Source of the DNA: an uncultured Erysipelotrichaceae bacterium | Lineage (GTDB): Bacteria > Bacillota_I > Bacilli_A > RF39 > UBA660 | DNA: 20,194 nt | Assembly: GCA_902768065.1 (NCBI GenBank) | Contig: CACXJP010000022.1 | Coordinates: 1-20,194, forward strand | Reading direction: 5' to 3' | Shown: positions 1 to 7,229 of the stretch, piece after piece | Position numbering within the stretch: the first letter of the stretch is position 1 | How the letters are laid out: every line of letters starts with the position of its first letter | Position numbers and translations under genes: made by a program | Notes under the pieces: model-generated | Databases searched by the model: none | Told to the model about the DNA's origin: nothing | What the model saw: the letters and a program-made list of their open reading frames with translations, nothing else

Positions 1-123
1 TCCTATTCCAACATTAACATAATTAGTAGTAAATGCTAAAATACAAAATACTATTAAACCTATTCCAAAGAAAATCGAACCTACATATCCCTCAAATGCG
101 TCATCTAAATTAATTGAAAACAT
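1..123 (-). CDS. partial membrane protein, N-terminal 41 residues
   Basis: The first 41 codons of a gene that runs off the left edge of the window. The ATG at 123 follows a strong GGGAGGAG ribosome binding site (131-138) at 7 nt. Residues 1-12 are polar (MFSINLDDAFEG); from about residue 14 a hydrophobic stretch (SIFFGIGLIVFCILAF) forms a probable transmembrane helix. The protein is therefore probably membrane-located, but too little is visible to name it. It lies downstream of the 237-aa membrane protein gene and is separated from it by a terminator-like hairpin, so it may have its own promoter in the AT-rich gap 139-267. Function unknown. Confidence 0.75.
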   Translation of the reverse strand, partial: MFSINLDDAFEGYVGSIFFGIGLIVFCILAFTTNYVNVGIG

Positions 124-267
124 AAATAAACTCCTCCCAAATAATTAAAAATAATTATTTATTTAATTATATCACATTTTTTTTAAAATGCTTAACATAA
201 CTAATATATAATAATTAAAATATAAATTATAAAAATTAACACAATTATTTTATATTCCATTTATATA

Positions 268-298
268 AAAAGGACAAATCGCATAGATTTATCCTTTT
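268..298 (-). terminator. intrinsic terminator-like hairpin
   Basis: AAAAGGA (268-274) pairs with TCCTTTT (292-298). After one mismatch AAATC (276-280) pairs with GATTT (286-290) around a 5-nt loop. The arms are A-rich on the 5' side and T-rich on the 3' side, so it could work in either direction. It sits 37 bp past the stop codon of the 237-aa gene, which makes minus-strand termination most likely. The rest of the gap 124-334 is AT-rich with no other feature I can support. Confidence 0.6.
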
Positions 299-334
299 AA
301 CTTAATTTTCTTGATTATTTTCTTAATTCTCGTA

Positions 335-1048
335 TTATAAATTCTTTTTTTGATTATTTACTTTTACTTTTGTATAATTACCAATTGTATTAGTTTCACT
401 TGTAACTCTTCCAAGCTTGTCATTTGAATATGTCCTTTTCGCACCAGAATATTTTTCTTCATAAGCTGTTACTTCTCTTACCACATTGCCAAATTCATCT
501 GTAACATATATTTTCTTAACAGTATCATTATAAGTTTTTTTCTTTCTCTCGACTGGAATTGTCTCATCACTTAAATCAATTGAAAATTCACCATTAGATA
601 AGAATTGACCTGAGCCAGTTATTAATGATATTATGCTTAATATTGAAAAAATTACAGCTAAATATTTAATTATATTTGACATTTTTTCAGGACTAAAAAC
701 ATTCAATATTGATATTAAAAATACTAATCCAAACAAAATAAATATTGATAAAATTAAAATATAAATTGTATTTTTAAAACTTTTTGTATGCCCTGCAAAA
801 ATGAAAGTACAAGGAATTGCGAGAATCATTGTTGCATTCATATAGGAATCAAAAAAATTATCTTTATTTTTAAATACAAAAAATGCATAATAAATCATCA
901 TAAATACGAAATAAAATTTAATAAAATTTCCCTTAATTACATAAGCTTTTCTATAATTTTTCTTTTTATATATATTATATGTAATAAACCCAACTAAAAT
1001 ATATAACAACAAAATTCCTCTAAATAGATTTGATTCTAATATTTCCAT
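335..1048 (-). CDS. multi-pass membrane protein of unknown function
   Basis: 237 aa, not recognised. The ATG follows a GGGAG-type site at a usable distance. The N-terminal 150 residues hold about four to five hydrophobic helices (roughly 10-25, 42-58, 70-86, 93-115 and 125-146). The C-terminal 85 residues are soluble, rich in Lys, Thr and Tyr, and contain two similar segments, YVTDEFGNVVREVTAYE and YSNDKLGRVTSETN, which loosely resemble YD/RHS-type beta repeats. By topology the tail could face either side of the membrane. It is the last complete gene of the left-hand group and is followed by a terminator. It is probably an accessory gene of the element; no function can be assigned. Confidence 0.7.
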   Translation of the reverse strand: MEILESNLFRGILLLYILVGFITYNIYKKKNYRKAYVIKGNFIKFYFVFMMIYYAFFVFKNKDNFFDSYMNATMILAIPCTFIFAGHTKSFKNTIYILILSIFILFGLVFLISILNVFSPEKMSNIIKYLAVIFSILSIISLITGSGQFLSNGEFSIDLSDETIPVERKKKTYNDTVKKIYVTDEFGNVVREVTAYEEKYSGAKRTYSNDKLGRVTSETNTIGNYTKVKVNNQKKNL

Positions 1049-1099
1049 TTAATTATTTCTCCCAATAAATAAATTTAATTTTTCCCAATACAATATTGT

Positions 1100-1492
1100 T
1101 TACATACTATCTAATATCTTTTTTTTCTTTTCTTCGTATTCATCTTTTGAAATTAAATTATTATCTAACATTTCTTTTAATTCTTTCATTTTTTCAACTT
1201 TATTATCTTTTTTTACATCAATACTATTGCTTAAAGATGTAGCAGTAGTGTGGTTTTTATATAATTTACTTCCTAAAACTAATCCACCACCTGCAATTAA
1301 TATTATTGTGCCAATTCCAACCCAGAAATTAGCATCTTGTTGTCTTGCACGTCTAATTGCAAAATCTCCTGAATAAGTTTGCCCTGTATTTCCCGAAATA
1401 ATTATAAATCCAAATATTACTAATACAATACCTACAATCATTAATGTTTTTGAATTTTTATTAAAATATTTTTTTAAATCATTTGTATTCAT
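1100..1492 (-). CDS. two-TM protein with C-terminal SHOCT domain
   Basis: 130 aa. Two hydrophobic helices are visible at about residues 17-33 and 56-75. The final 32 residues (from about K99, KMKELKEMLDNNLISKDEYE and on) match the SHOCT pattern: a short amphipathic helix, a turn with N-L-I-S/T, then a D/E-E-Y/F-E-K-K-K helix. SHOCT is a short oligomerisation-type module often found at the end of membrane or stress-related proteins, including those on mobile elements; its precise role is unclear. The start is supported by AAGGAGTGAATAAAT before the ATG. The gene lies between a lipoprotein and a membrane protein, and all three may act at the envelope of cells carrying the element. Specific function unknown. 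Confidence 0.75.
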   Translation of the reverse strand: MNTNDLKKYFNKNSKTLMIVGIVLVIFGFIIISGNTGQTYSGDFAIRRARQQDANFWVGIGTIILIAGGGLVLGSKLYKNHTTATSLSNSIDVKKDNKVEKMKELKEMLDNNLISKDEYEEKKKKILDSM

Positions 1493-1505
1493 ATTTATTC
1501 ACTCC

Positions 1506-2369
1506 TTAATTCTTATTTAATTTTAGACCTTTTTGGTAATCAGTGTTATCAGAAACGGTATTTACAATTTCTAAATTATATCCTTCTATATTTTCATAAA
1601 CTCTCTTTGTTCCATAACAAGAAGATGCCAAATTAGTATTTCCTTCACTGCTTTTTTCATCCATATTTAATTCTAGTTTTCCATCATTTGAATCATATGT
1701 ATAACTTCCAACAATTTTATAATTGTTATTATTAATTGAATAACTACATACGTAATTGCCATCATCAAACTTCATTGTTACCTTATGCCAATCGTAAGTA
1801 CCTCCATTACTAGCAAAAATGAAACCACTATAAGCCCCTGTTATCGCACTTGGATGTTTCTTTTCAACTTTTTCTCCTTTATTACAAAAAGCATATTCAT
1901 TTGTCGAAAGATAATTATAATAATCGTCATAACTCATTTTGTTAATCAAAGTTTTAGTATCACTAGTTTTTCCAAATGTTAATTCTTCTAATTCACTATC
2001 AGTCATTTTTGAAATATTAAATGTAATATCGCAATTATTATCTTTAATTTCGTAACTTACATTTTCAAATACTCCAGTTAATCTTTTACCTTCATTGTTA
2101 CAGTATTCTTCAGCACTTTTATTATCAGTAGTTTTCAAGAAATAAACCACATCTATAATTTTATTACCATCAAAAATAGTTCTAGTACCTCTACTTAATT
2201 CATGAAAATTTGGATTTTGTTGCAATTGAACACATGTTATAACTTTAGAATTATTGTTATCAGATGCACTATTTGTTAAATTACTTTCATTTTTTGAACT
2301 ACTTCCACAACCAGTTAATCCTACAATCAAAACTCCCATAAATATAATACTTAATAATTTCTTTTTCAT
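1506..2369 (-). CDS. secreted lipoprotein of unknown function
   Basis: 287 aa. The start is placed at the ATG at 2369, not the upstream ATG at 2402, because GCGAGGAGT lies 9 nt before it and a lipoprotein signal peptide then begins immediately: MKKKLL, a hydrophobic core, and lipobox LTGC with the lipidated Cys at residue 21. After it come a Ser/Asn-rich linker and a soluble domain with five further cysteines. The C-terminal third (from about residue 180) is rich in Tyr, Ser, Asn and Gly and looks like beta structure. The protein should be anchored on the outer face of the membrane. I do not recognise the domain. Lipoproteins in conjugative elements can act in surface exclusion or mating-pair effects, but nothing here shows that directly. 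Confidence 0.8.
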   Translation of the reverse strand: MKKKLLSIIFMGVLIVGLTGCGSSSKNESNLTNSASDNNNSKVITCVQLQQNPNFHELSRGTRTIFDGNKIIDVVYFLKTTDNKSAEEYCNNEGKRLTGVFENVSYEIKDNNCDITFNISKMTDSELEELTFGKTSDTKTLINKMSYDDYYNYLSTNEYAFCNKGEKVEKKHPSAITGAYSGFIFASNGGTYDWHKVTMKFDDGNYVCSYSINNNNYKIVGSYTYDSNDGKLELNMDEKSSEGNTNLASSCYGTKRVYENIEGYNLEIVNTVSDNTDYQKGLKLNKN

Positions 2370-2444
2370 AATATCATACTCCTCGCATTTTTCTAATTCC
2401 ATTATACAAATATAACTATATAATTACAAGATTTTAAATAAAAA

Positions 2445-2726
2445 TTATATAAACTTAATTAAATCACATATAATTCTTTGTCCCCATTTAGCATCAATAT
2501 GACCACTAATAGCAATTGGCATACCTACTTTACCTCTAAACATTTTAAAATCTTTTGTTTCAACATTAACAGATATATTATTTGGTTCTAAATTATAGTC
2601 TTCATCATTAGGTACAGATATTACAAAATTAAGCATATCTTTATTAGCTACTTGAACTTTTCTTCCTGCATATCTTATTCTACCAACCAATACTACTTCA
2701 TTATGTATTGCAACTGGATGTTTCAT
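2445..2726 (-). CDS. short SSB-like OB-fold protein
   Basis: 93 aa. The sequence follows the OB-fold plan of single-strand-binding proteins: an opening NEVVLVGRI strand (residues 9-17), a central LNFVISVPN strand (about 32-40), then NISVNVETKDF and MPIAISGHIDAKWGQ, the usual GxxVxVxGxI-like strand of SSB. It is shorter than cellular SSB (150-180 aa) and has no acidic C-terminal tail, so it may bind single-stranded DNA without recruiting the host proteins that use that tail. CAAGAAAGGAGGAATACT precedes the ATG. It has its own candidate promoter with a pair of 18-bp repeats upstream. The call rests on pattern; an unrelated OB-fold role is possible. Confidence 0.65.
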   Translation of the reverse strand: MKHPVAIHNEVVLVGRIRYAGRKVQVANKDMLNFVISVPNDEDYNLEPNNISVNVETKDFKMFRGKVGMPIAISGHIDAKWGQRIICDLIKFI

Positions 2727-2751
2727 AGTATTCCTCCTTTCTTGTTAAAGG

Positions 2752-2780
2752 ATGATATACTAACTTAAAAATATAATCAA
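2752..2780 (-). promoter_or_regulatory. candidate sigma-A promoter for the SSB-like gene
   Basis: Read on the minus strand: -35 TTGATT (2780-2775), a 17-nt spacer and -10 TATCAT (2757-2752). Transcription would start near 2745, leaving a leader of about 20 nt with the AAGGAGG site. Base composition is very AT-rich, so chance matches are common. Confidence 0.45.
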
Positions 2781-2783
2781 ATG

Positions 2784-2832
2784 ATGAATTTTTAATTTTC
2801 AATTATGTTTCTATATGAATTTTTAATTTTCA
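2784..2832. repeat. two 18-bp direct repeats
   Basis: ATGAATTTTTAATTTTCA occurs perfectly at 2784-2801 and 2815-2832, 31 bp apart (about three helical turns). The unit is roughly palindromic at its ends (TGAA...TTCA). The first copy lies 4 bp upstream of the candidate -35 of the SSB-like gene, a usual position for an activator site or A/T-rich UP element. Confidence 0.6.
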
Positions 2833-2920
2833 TTTTAAAGCCTTTCTGAAAAATTGATTTTATATAAATCTTTTGTCATTTTTAGATTTGAAAAAACAAA
2901 TTTCATAAAAGTTAAAAAAA

Positions 2921-3286
2921 TTATAATTCATAATCTTCTTCTGAAAAGTATTCATCAATTTGTTCTTGAAATAAGTAATCTTTTAAGTTTTCTGGAAATA
3001 ATTGAACTAATTTATATTTTCCCATATTATATTGTTCTTCCCATAAAACATCTGAAATAATATTCTTTTTTTCTAGTTCATCGAAAACTTCGTTTGGCAA
3101 ATCAGCTGATAAATAAACTGATTCCTTAGATGGCTTATATGCATTCGGAAGATTAATAGTTATATCACAATATGAATCATCATCAGTTACTAATCCTAAA
3201 TAAATATTCCCCTCTGATGCATATCTCCCTATTGTTATATATAGATCATTATTATTTTCATCTTTCATTAATGATTTTTTATTCAT
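2921..3286 (-). CDS. DUF4313-like protein
   Basis: 121 aa. The pattern of a short beta-rich N-terminal half (LYITIGRYASEGNIYLGLVT, then YCDITINLP), a YLSADLP segment and a helical ELEKKNIISD segment followed by YKLVQLFPENL resembles DUF4313, a family common in conjugative elements of Clostridia and relatives with no known activity. The assignment is from memory of that pattern and is moderate. The start is supported by AAGGAGGTATATA before the ATG. The gene starts 11 bp past the relaxase stop, so it is co-transcribed with the mobilisation genes. The C-terminus is strongly acidic (EQIDEYFSEEDYEL), which could mimic DNA or bind a basic partner; that is inference. Confidence 0.6.
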   Translation of the reverse strand: MNKKSLMKDENNNDLYITIGRYASEGNIYLGLVTDDDSYCDITINLPNAYKPSKESVYLSADLPNEVFDELEKKNIISDVLWEEQYNMGKYKLVQLFPENLKDYLFQEQIDEYFSEEDYEL

Positions 3287-3297
3287 TATATACCTCC

Positions 3298-4581
3298 TTA
3301 ATAATTTGAATTACTATAATCTTTTTCTTCAAATAATTTTGAAAATTCTCTTTCTGCTTCTTCTAACTCTCTATTTATTCTTAATACAGCTTGATTAATT
3401 CTATATCTATTAATGTATTTCATTGATGTATTTAGCGATAAGTAATTTTTTAATATATTATATTTATTAGTTTTTTCTTTTTTATAGTTTGAATAAACAA
3501 CTTCTTTAATTAAATCATTTTCGTGTATTGAACTTTTATATTCTTTTAGTGCATGATTTACAATCGTATTAAAAACATAATTATCTAAATATTCTGCTTT
3601 CTTTTTTGAATAATTAAAATCATATTCTTTTAGATTGTTTGATTCTGAAATATTCTTAAAATAAATATTTAATTCTCTTATTGATAATTTAAAATCATGA
3701 TACTTTGAATTAAGTTCAGGATTTCTTTTTGAAAAAATATATTTTTTAATCTTATTAGTTAATTGTTGTATTTCTTTATTATTTATTGAATTGTATTTGA
3801 TTCTTGTATTTTTTCCATTTCGCTCTTTATATAACATCTCACCTAGTCTCATAATATCTTCTTCAATTTCTAATTCTGGAATATTTTTCAAAACATAGTT
3901 TTGATCATCTTCACGAAAAAATTTTTTTAATTCATCTATTTGTTTATTAGATTTTATTACTAGAGGAGTAAATATTTTTTCTTTTTCAATGACATGCTCC
4001 ACTTCATTTTTCAAGAAGTTTAATTCTTTTTGAGTGAATGTTCCTTTAATCCTATACTTAATAGAATTATCTTTATATCTGAAATTAGGTTTTTTTTCAC
4101 AAAAAGAAATATGAAAATGAAGATTATCAGTATTATTATGAAGCGAAAATTGATAACTCATATTTTTGATGTCAACAAAACCACATTTCATAAAGAATTT
4201 TGGAAGTATTTCTTTAGCTAATTTCTTTTCAAAATTTCTTATATCTATGTTTGATTCTAAAAAGTTTTCTGGAAAGGAAATTATCATCTTATAAACATTT
4301 GATTTTTCTATATACTTACAATATTGATTTTGTCTTTTTTGTTTTTCTTCTTTTGTAATATAATCACCATTTTCAAAACACATATTCATTTTCTTATCTT
4401 TACCAATAGTTCCATCAAAATAATCAAACATTGTTACTAATTTCTTTTTTTCGTTTGCATAATAATCAAACATCTTTAATACATCTTTCTTGACCTTATC
4501 ACTATTATTAAATTTATAAGTTAAATTATTATAACTAGGAGTATATTGGGATTTTACAATTACATGTGGACTATTCATCAT
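3298..4581 (-). CDS. HUH relaxase, MobP2/MobL type
   Basis: 427 aa. DNA strand transferase expected to nick oriT, stay bound to the 5' end through a tyrosine and lead the strand into the recipient. The metal-binding signature is NLHFHISFCE (H155, H157), with H148 seven residues before it as the likely third histidine. Before it come the segments YFDGTIG, ITKEEKQKRQ and YKMIISFPENFLE, which match the N-terminal arrangement of MobP2/MobL relaxases of Bacillota. The nucleophile is probably an N-terminal tyrosine (Y13, Y17 or Y22), but I cannot tell which. Residues 200-427 are Lys- and Asn-rich, probably helical, with no recognisable helicase. The start overlaps the upstream gene by 11 bp, so translation is probably coupled. 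The oriT-like region lies upstream of this operon. Confidence 0.85.
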   Translation of the reverse strand: MMNSPHVIVKSQYTPSYNNLTYKFNNSDKVKKDVLKMFDYYANEKKKLVTMFDYFDGTIGKDKKMNMCFENGDYITKEEKQKRQNQYCKYIEKSNVYKMIISFPENFLESNIDIRNFEKKLAKEILPKFFMKCGFVDIKNMSYQFSLHNNTDNLHFHISFCEKKPNFRYKDNSIKYRIKGTFTQKELNFLKNEVEHVIEKEKIFTPLVIKSNKQIDELKKFFREDDQNYVLKNIPELEIEEDIMRLGEMLYKERNGKNTRIKYNSINNKEIQQLTNKIKKYIFSKRNPELNSKYHDFKLSIRELNIYFKNISESNNLKEYDFNYSKKKAEYLDNYVFNTIVNHALKEYKSSIHENDLIKEVVYSNYKKEKTNKYNILKNYLSLNTSMKYINRYRINQAVLRINRELEEAEREFSKLFEEKDYSNSNY

Positions 4582-4888
4582 TACTCTTTTTAATCCTATC
4601 TTTTAATATTTTAAGGCCAATACTTTCTCTTGGATTGCTTGGCTCATCTATATTAAAGTCTGAGTATAATTGTTCCATTAATACTTTCAAATAATATAAT
4701 TTTGATGAAATTTTTTCCATGCCATTTGATATAGATGTTACTTCTTTTGATTCAATAATATTTTGAATACCTCTAAAAACTAAAACATTGATTGTATCAC
4801 TTAAACCAATATTATTATCACTCATATATTGTTTTACATAACTTTCTACTTCATCTGTTAATGTAATATTATGATAATTTTTTCTCAT
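4571..4888 (-). CDS. ribbon-helix-helix-like relaxosome accessory protein
   Basis: 105 aa. The N-terminus shows a short strand (YHNITLT), then two helices (DEVESYVKQYMSDNNIGLSD and TINVLVFRGIQNIIES), the arrangement of Arc/MetJ-type ribbon-helix-helix proteins; the second half is helical. Position directly before the relaxase, overlapping it by 11 bp, fits an oriT-binding accessory protein (MobC-like in role). It probably binds repeats in the noncoding region 5037-5275 and may also repress its own operon, which starts there. The first 20 bp overlap the end of the upstream gene. Family assignment is by predicted secondary structure only. Confidence 0.6.
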   Translation of the reverse strand: MRKNYHNITLTDEVESYVKQYMSDNNIGLSDTINVLVFRGIQNIIESKEVTSISNGMEKISSKLYYLKVLMEQLYSDFNIDEPSNPRESIGLKILKDRIKKSNDE

Positions 4889-5036
4889 CTCTATCAGTCT
4901 CCCTATATACTGTCATTAAACCTTTATAAAGCAAATCAACAATCATAGTTCTAATTGTTACTCTTTTGTTTTTAGCTTCTGCTACTATTCGATTCCATAA
5001 TTCATACTCTATTTTAAAATGATAATCATGATACAT
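4869..5036 (-). CDS. small ribbon-helix-helix-like protein
   Basis: 55 aa when started at the ATG at 5036, which follows GGAGG at 6 nt; the in-frame ATG at 5060 has no such site. The layout is a strand (YHFKIEYE), a helix (LWNRIVAEAKNK), a turn (RVTIRT) and a second helix (MIVDLLYKGLMTVYRET), consistent with a CopG/Arc-like DNA-binding dimer. It is the first gene after the oriT-like region and overlaps the next gene by 20 bp. It may be an oriT-binding accessory protein or the autorepressor of the mobilisation operon. Two RHH-like genes in a row before a relaxase is compatible with a heteromeric relaxosome. Confidence 0.6.
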   Translation of the reverse strand: MYHDYHFKIEYELWNRIVAEAKNKRVTIRTMIVDLLYKGLMTVYRETDRDEKKLS

Positions 5037-5053
5037 AATATACCTCCTTTCAT

Positions 5054-5275
5054 GTGTCATTTTCGTTGCAAACTACTAAATCATTACTTTTAAAAATAAT
5101 GGGCATAAGATAAAAGGTACACAATACTCATCATTTCCTAATAATATAAAGAAATTGTTGTGTACCTTTCTTATTTCGCACTTGCGAAATTGACACATTT
5201 TGCGTTGCAAAACTATAATTTTTAATACTAATAATTATTTATATCAACAAATAATGACGTTGCAAATTAGACACA
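5054..5275. other. probable origin of transfer (oriT) region
   Basis: A 239-bp noncoding gap upstream of the relaxase operon, dense in repeats. Perfect 12-bp inverted repeat AAAGGTACACAA (5113-5124) / TTGTGTACCTTT (5158-5169); perfect 8-bp hairpin ATTTCGCA-CT-TGCGAAAT (5173-5190); 6-bp hairpin TTTTGC-GTT-GCAAAA (5198-5212); and CGTTGCAAA three times (5064-5072, 5203-5211, 5258-5266). Copies near GTGTC or its complement GACAC occur around each. This is what oriT regions next to a mobilisation operon look like. The 12-bp inverted repeat is followed on the minus strand by TTTT, so it may also terminate the M23 operon. The nic site cannot be read with confidence. Confidence 0.65.
5113..5169. repeat. 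12-bp perfect inverted repeat in the oriT-like region
   Basis: AAAGGTACACAA at 5113-5124 and TTGTGTACCTTT at 5158-5169, separated by 33 nt that hold an inner 5-bp pair ATTTC (5133-5137) / GAAAT (5151-5155). It could be a relaxosome binding site or a large-loop terminator for the M23 gene read from the right. Confidence 0.75.
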
Positions 5276-6163
5276 TCACTTTGAAAAATTGATTAAACTC
5301 ATTCCATCTACATCTTTTCCTTTATATTGAACTTGATAATGAAGATGGGAACCTGTTGAATAACCTGTTGTTCCTACTTCTGCAATTTGCTGTCCCATTG
5401 TTACTGAATCTCCAACACTAACTAAATTACTTCCAGGGAAAAGATGTGCATACCAAACTATGTATTCTTGATTTCCTACAGGACAATTAATCTTAATTTG
5501 ATTACCACCTGCTGCTGAAGTATTAGTTACATTTTGACTTTGAGTAAAACTTACCCATATAACTTTTCCATTACAAGTTGAATATACAGGTGTATGATCT
5601 GGTGCAGAAAAATCCCATGCATTATGAACATCATATTTTCCAAATACAATTCTTTGCTCCATAAAAATAGATGTAACATTGTACATCTTATTAAAATCTA
5701 TAGGTCTTCCAAAAGGTTTAGCTTGTACACTTTTTGATTGATTGCTTTTATTAATTTCATTATCTTTACAAGCACTCAAAAAACTATATTTAGATTCTTT
5801 GCAAACTGTTGTAATTGGTTTTAATTTATTTGTCTCTTTGTTTAAATTATCATCATACAATTCTGAATATGATTTATTTGATTGACTTAAATAAACAATT
5901 CTAGTCAATGGAACATATCCTAATCCTTGATGTATTTTTTCTGTTAACACAGTTCTATATCTTGGTGCATACTCGCTATTATTAATTACATAATCATCCG
6001 TTAATAATTCTCCATCCATATCTGCACTACCAGTTATATCAGCTCCAAAAAAATCTAAAACCATTAAACATGGAATCAGAACAATCATGAATGTTATTAT
6101 CATTCCTGCACTACTACCAAATATTATTTTTTTAAATAACTTCTTTTTAATTTTATCTTTCAT
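5276..6163 (-). CDS. membrane-anchored M23 peptidase (conjugative cell-wall hydrolase)
   Basis: 295 aa. Peptidoglycan endopeptidase expected to open the wall so the transfer channel can cross it. A short basic N-terminus and one transmembrane helix (about 14-36) anchor the protein, followed by a 110-residue linker. The LytM/M23 domain occupies about 165-290 with its zinc ligands visible: HNAWD (H180, D184) and HLH (H273, H275); H240 in WYAHL is the usual catalytic histidine, so the enzyme looks active. It lacks the second lysozyme- or NlpC/P60-like domain that many Gram-positive conjugative hydrolases carry. It follows the OB-fold gene by 7 bp and closes that operon; the oriT-like region begins immediately after it. 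Confidence 0.9.
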   Translation of the reverse strand: MKDKIKKKLFKKIIFGSSAGMIITFMIVLIPCLMVLDFFGADITGSADMDGELLTDDYVINNSEYAPRYRTVLTEKIHQGLGYVPLTRIVYLSQSNKSYSELYDDNLNKETNKLKPITTVCKESKYSFLSACKDNEINKSNQSKSVQAKPFGRPIDFNKMYNVTSIFMEQRIVFGKYDVHNAWDFSAPDHTPVYSTCNGKVIWVSFTQSQNVTNTSAAGGNQIKINCPVGNQEYIVWYAHLFPGSNLVSVGDSVTMGQQIAEVGTTGYSTGSHLHYQVQYKGKDVDGMSLINFSK

Positions 6164-6170
6164 ATTATTC

Positions 6171-6617
6171 CTAACTAAAACTATCTAACCAATCAGATAA
6201 TGCTTTTTGTTCTGGATTATTCATATCCCAGGATTCCGGTTCAGGAATTAGTTTTCCATTCCAATATTCATTACCTTCTTTATCTGTATAGTATTTTTCT
6301 TCCATAATATCTTTAATAGCAATATTATTTATTTCTGTTATATGAATATAGTTTTGCCTATAACCTTTTTTATCCACATATGCCTTAGGAATTCCTTTAA
6401 CAATAACATCCATATTCAAACTCATCTTTAAATATTTATTTATTTTTTTAATTACTCTAGCACTAAAATATGTTGGACGAACTCTATTATTTCCATTATT
6501 ATCTATAAAAAATTCAAATTGTCCTATATCAAAATAAATATAATCCTTATCAACGTTGTCACGAATATTTGTAACTTTTCCGTGATAAGAGATATAATCG
6601 CATTCTTCTTTCATCAT
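6171..6617 (-). CDS. SSB-like OB-fold protein
   Basis: 148 aa from the ATG at 6617 (or 147 from the adjacent ATG at 6614); both follow GGAGG at 6-9 nt, while the in-frame ATG at 6647 lies in a terminator T-tract and has none. The first 100 residues look like an OB fold of the SSB kind: YISYHGKVTNIR, YIYFDIGQFEF, YFSARVIKKI, then MDVIVKGIPKAYVDKKGYRQ and YIHITEINNI, matching the GxxVxVxGxxxxxxxxDxxGxxxxxxxIxxxxI layout of SSB. The tail is acidic and ends DWLDSFS, which recalls but does not match the DDxPF tip of SSB. It lies between a 64-aa gene and the M23 gene, with a terminator directly before its ribosome binding site. Probably binds single-stranded transfer DNA. Confidence 0.6.
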   Translation of the reverse strand: MMKEECDYISYHGKVTNIRDNVDKDYIYFDIGQFEFFIDNNGNNRVRPTYFSARVIKKINKYLKMSLNMDVIVKGIPKAYVDKKGYRQNYIHITEINNIAIKDIMEEKYYTDKEGNEYWNGKLIPEPESWDMNNPEQKALSDWLDSFS

Positions 6618-6632
6618 ACCTTTCCTCCAAAA

Positions 6633-6658
6633 AGAAAAAACACTCAAATTTAGAGTGC
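6633..6658 (-). terminator. intrinsic terminator between the 64-aa and OB-fold genes
   Basis: On the minus strand GCACTC pairs with GAGTGT (last pair G-U) around a 7-nt loop (arms 6653-6658 and 6640-6645), followed by TTTTTTC and TTTTT. It begins at the stop codon of the 64-aa gene, and the next gene's GGAGG starts a few bases after the T-tract. Confidence 0.6.
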
Positions 6659-6853
6659 TTATTGCTTATTATATTTTTCTTTTAATCTTTTTAATTCTTT
6701 TATACACCATTCATCATTCTTTTTTATTTCAATTTCTTCAGGAGAACCATCTAAAGAATCACCAAATACATTTTTTTCATATTTTTTTCGAATTTTCTTT
6801 TCGTTTTCATAACGCTTTTTTAATAACATTTTACTTTCTTGTTCATAATTCAT
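6659..6853 (-). CDS. small charged protein of unknown function
   Basis: 64 aa. Strongly charged (about 40% Lys, Arg, Glu and Asp), helical, with no membrane segment: KKRYENEKKIRKKYEKN, then a short Gly/Pro turn (GDSLDGSPEE) and a second helix (CIKELKRLKEKYNK). The ATG at 6853 lies 4 bp after the stop of the 106-aa gene, and its GAGG site lies within the end of that gene, which argues for a real coupled gene. The overlapping opposite-strand frame has no such signal. Probably a cytoplasmic protein with a helical hairpin; function unknown. Confidence 0.6.
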   Translation of the reverse strand: MNYEQESKMLLKKRYENEKKIRKKYEKNVFGDSLDGSPEEIEIKKNDEWCIKELKRLKEKYNKQ

Positions 6854-6857
6854 ATAA

Positions 6858-7178
6858 TTATTTCCTCATATCAAGTACAATTTCTATAATTTTTTCTGTA
6901 TTTAATTCTTTTGGATTGTAGTTTTTTAATATATTTAAAAATTCAGAAATGGAAATATTATATTTCCTAAATAATAATCCTATTGCTATTTGAGATTCTT
7001 TTTCTATATTTAATTTAGATAATACCTCAATTAAAGATTTTTCTTCTATAGATAATTCTAAAAAATATGGTTTTTCAGGAACACCTGATTTTTTTTTCGG
7101 ATTAAAATCATTTTCTATATTTGAGTCATCAAACCCTTTATGATTCTGTTCTTGTTCTATCATTTCAAAGTCAGACAT
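6858..7178 (-). CDS. hypothetical protein, first gene of the operon after VirB4
   Basis: 106 aa. Not recognised. The N-terminal 40 residues are polar and probably disordered (NHKGFDDSNIENDFNPKKKS); the rest is predicted helical (LSIEEKSLIEVLSKLNIEKE; ISISEFLNILKNYNPKELN). No membrane segment and no cysteine. The ATG at 7178 follows GATGGTGAT. A good extended -10 promoter (TGATATAAT) stands about 25 bp upstream, so this is probably the first gene of the unit 106-aa, 64-aa, OB-fold, M23. It may be a soluble accessory protein of the transfer machine. Confidence 0.65.
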   Translation of the reverse strand: MSDFEMIEQEQNHKGFDDSNIENDFNPKKKSGVPEKPYFLELSIEEKSLIEVLSKLNIEKESQIAIGLLFRKYNISISEFLNILKNYNPKELNTEKIIEIVLDMRK

Positions 7179-7202
7179 AATATCACCATCTCTTCAAATA
7201 AC

Positions 7203-7229
7203 ATTATATCATATTTACATATTAATAAA
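7203..7229 (-). promoter_or_regulatory. extended -10 promoter for the 106-aa gene operon
   Basis: On the minus strand TGATATAAT (-10 TATAAT at 7208-7203 with TG one base upstream). The -35 is weak (TTTATT at 7229-7224 with a 15-nt spacer), which an extended -10 can tolerate. The predicted start is near 7196, 18 nt before the ATG at 7178. Confidence 0.5.

Noticed and set aside
6655..6921. 88-residue plus-strand hydrophobic frame
   Set aside because: It is antisense to the 64-aa and 106-aa genes, which have coupled starts and ribosome binding sites. The Phe/Leu richness comes from complementing Lys/Glu codons.
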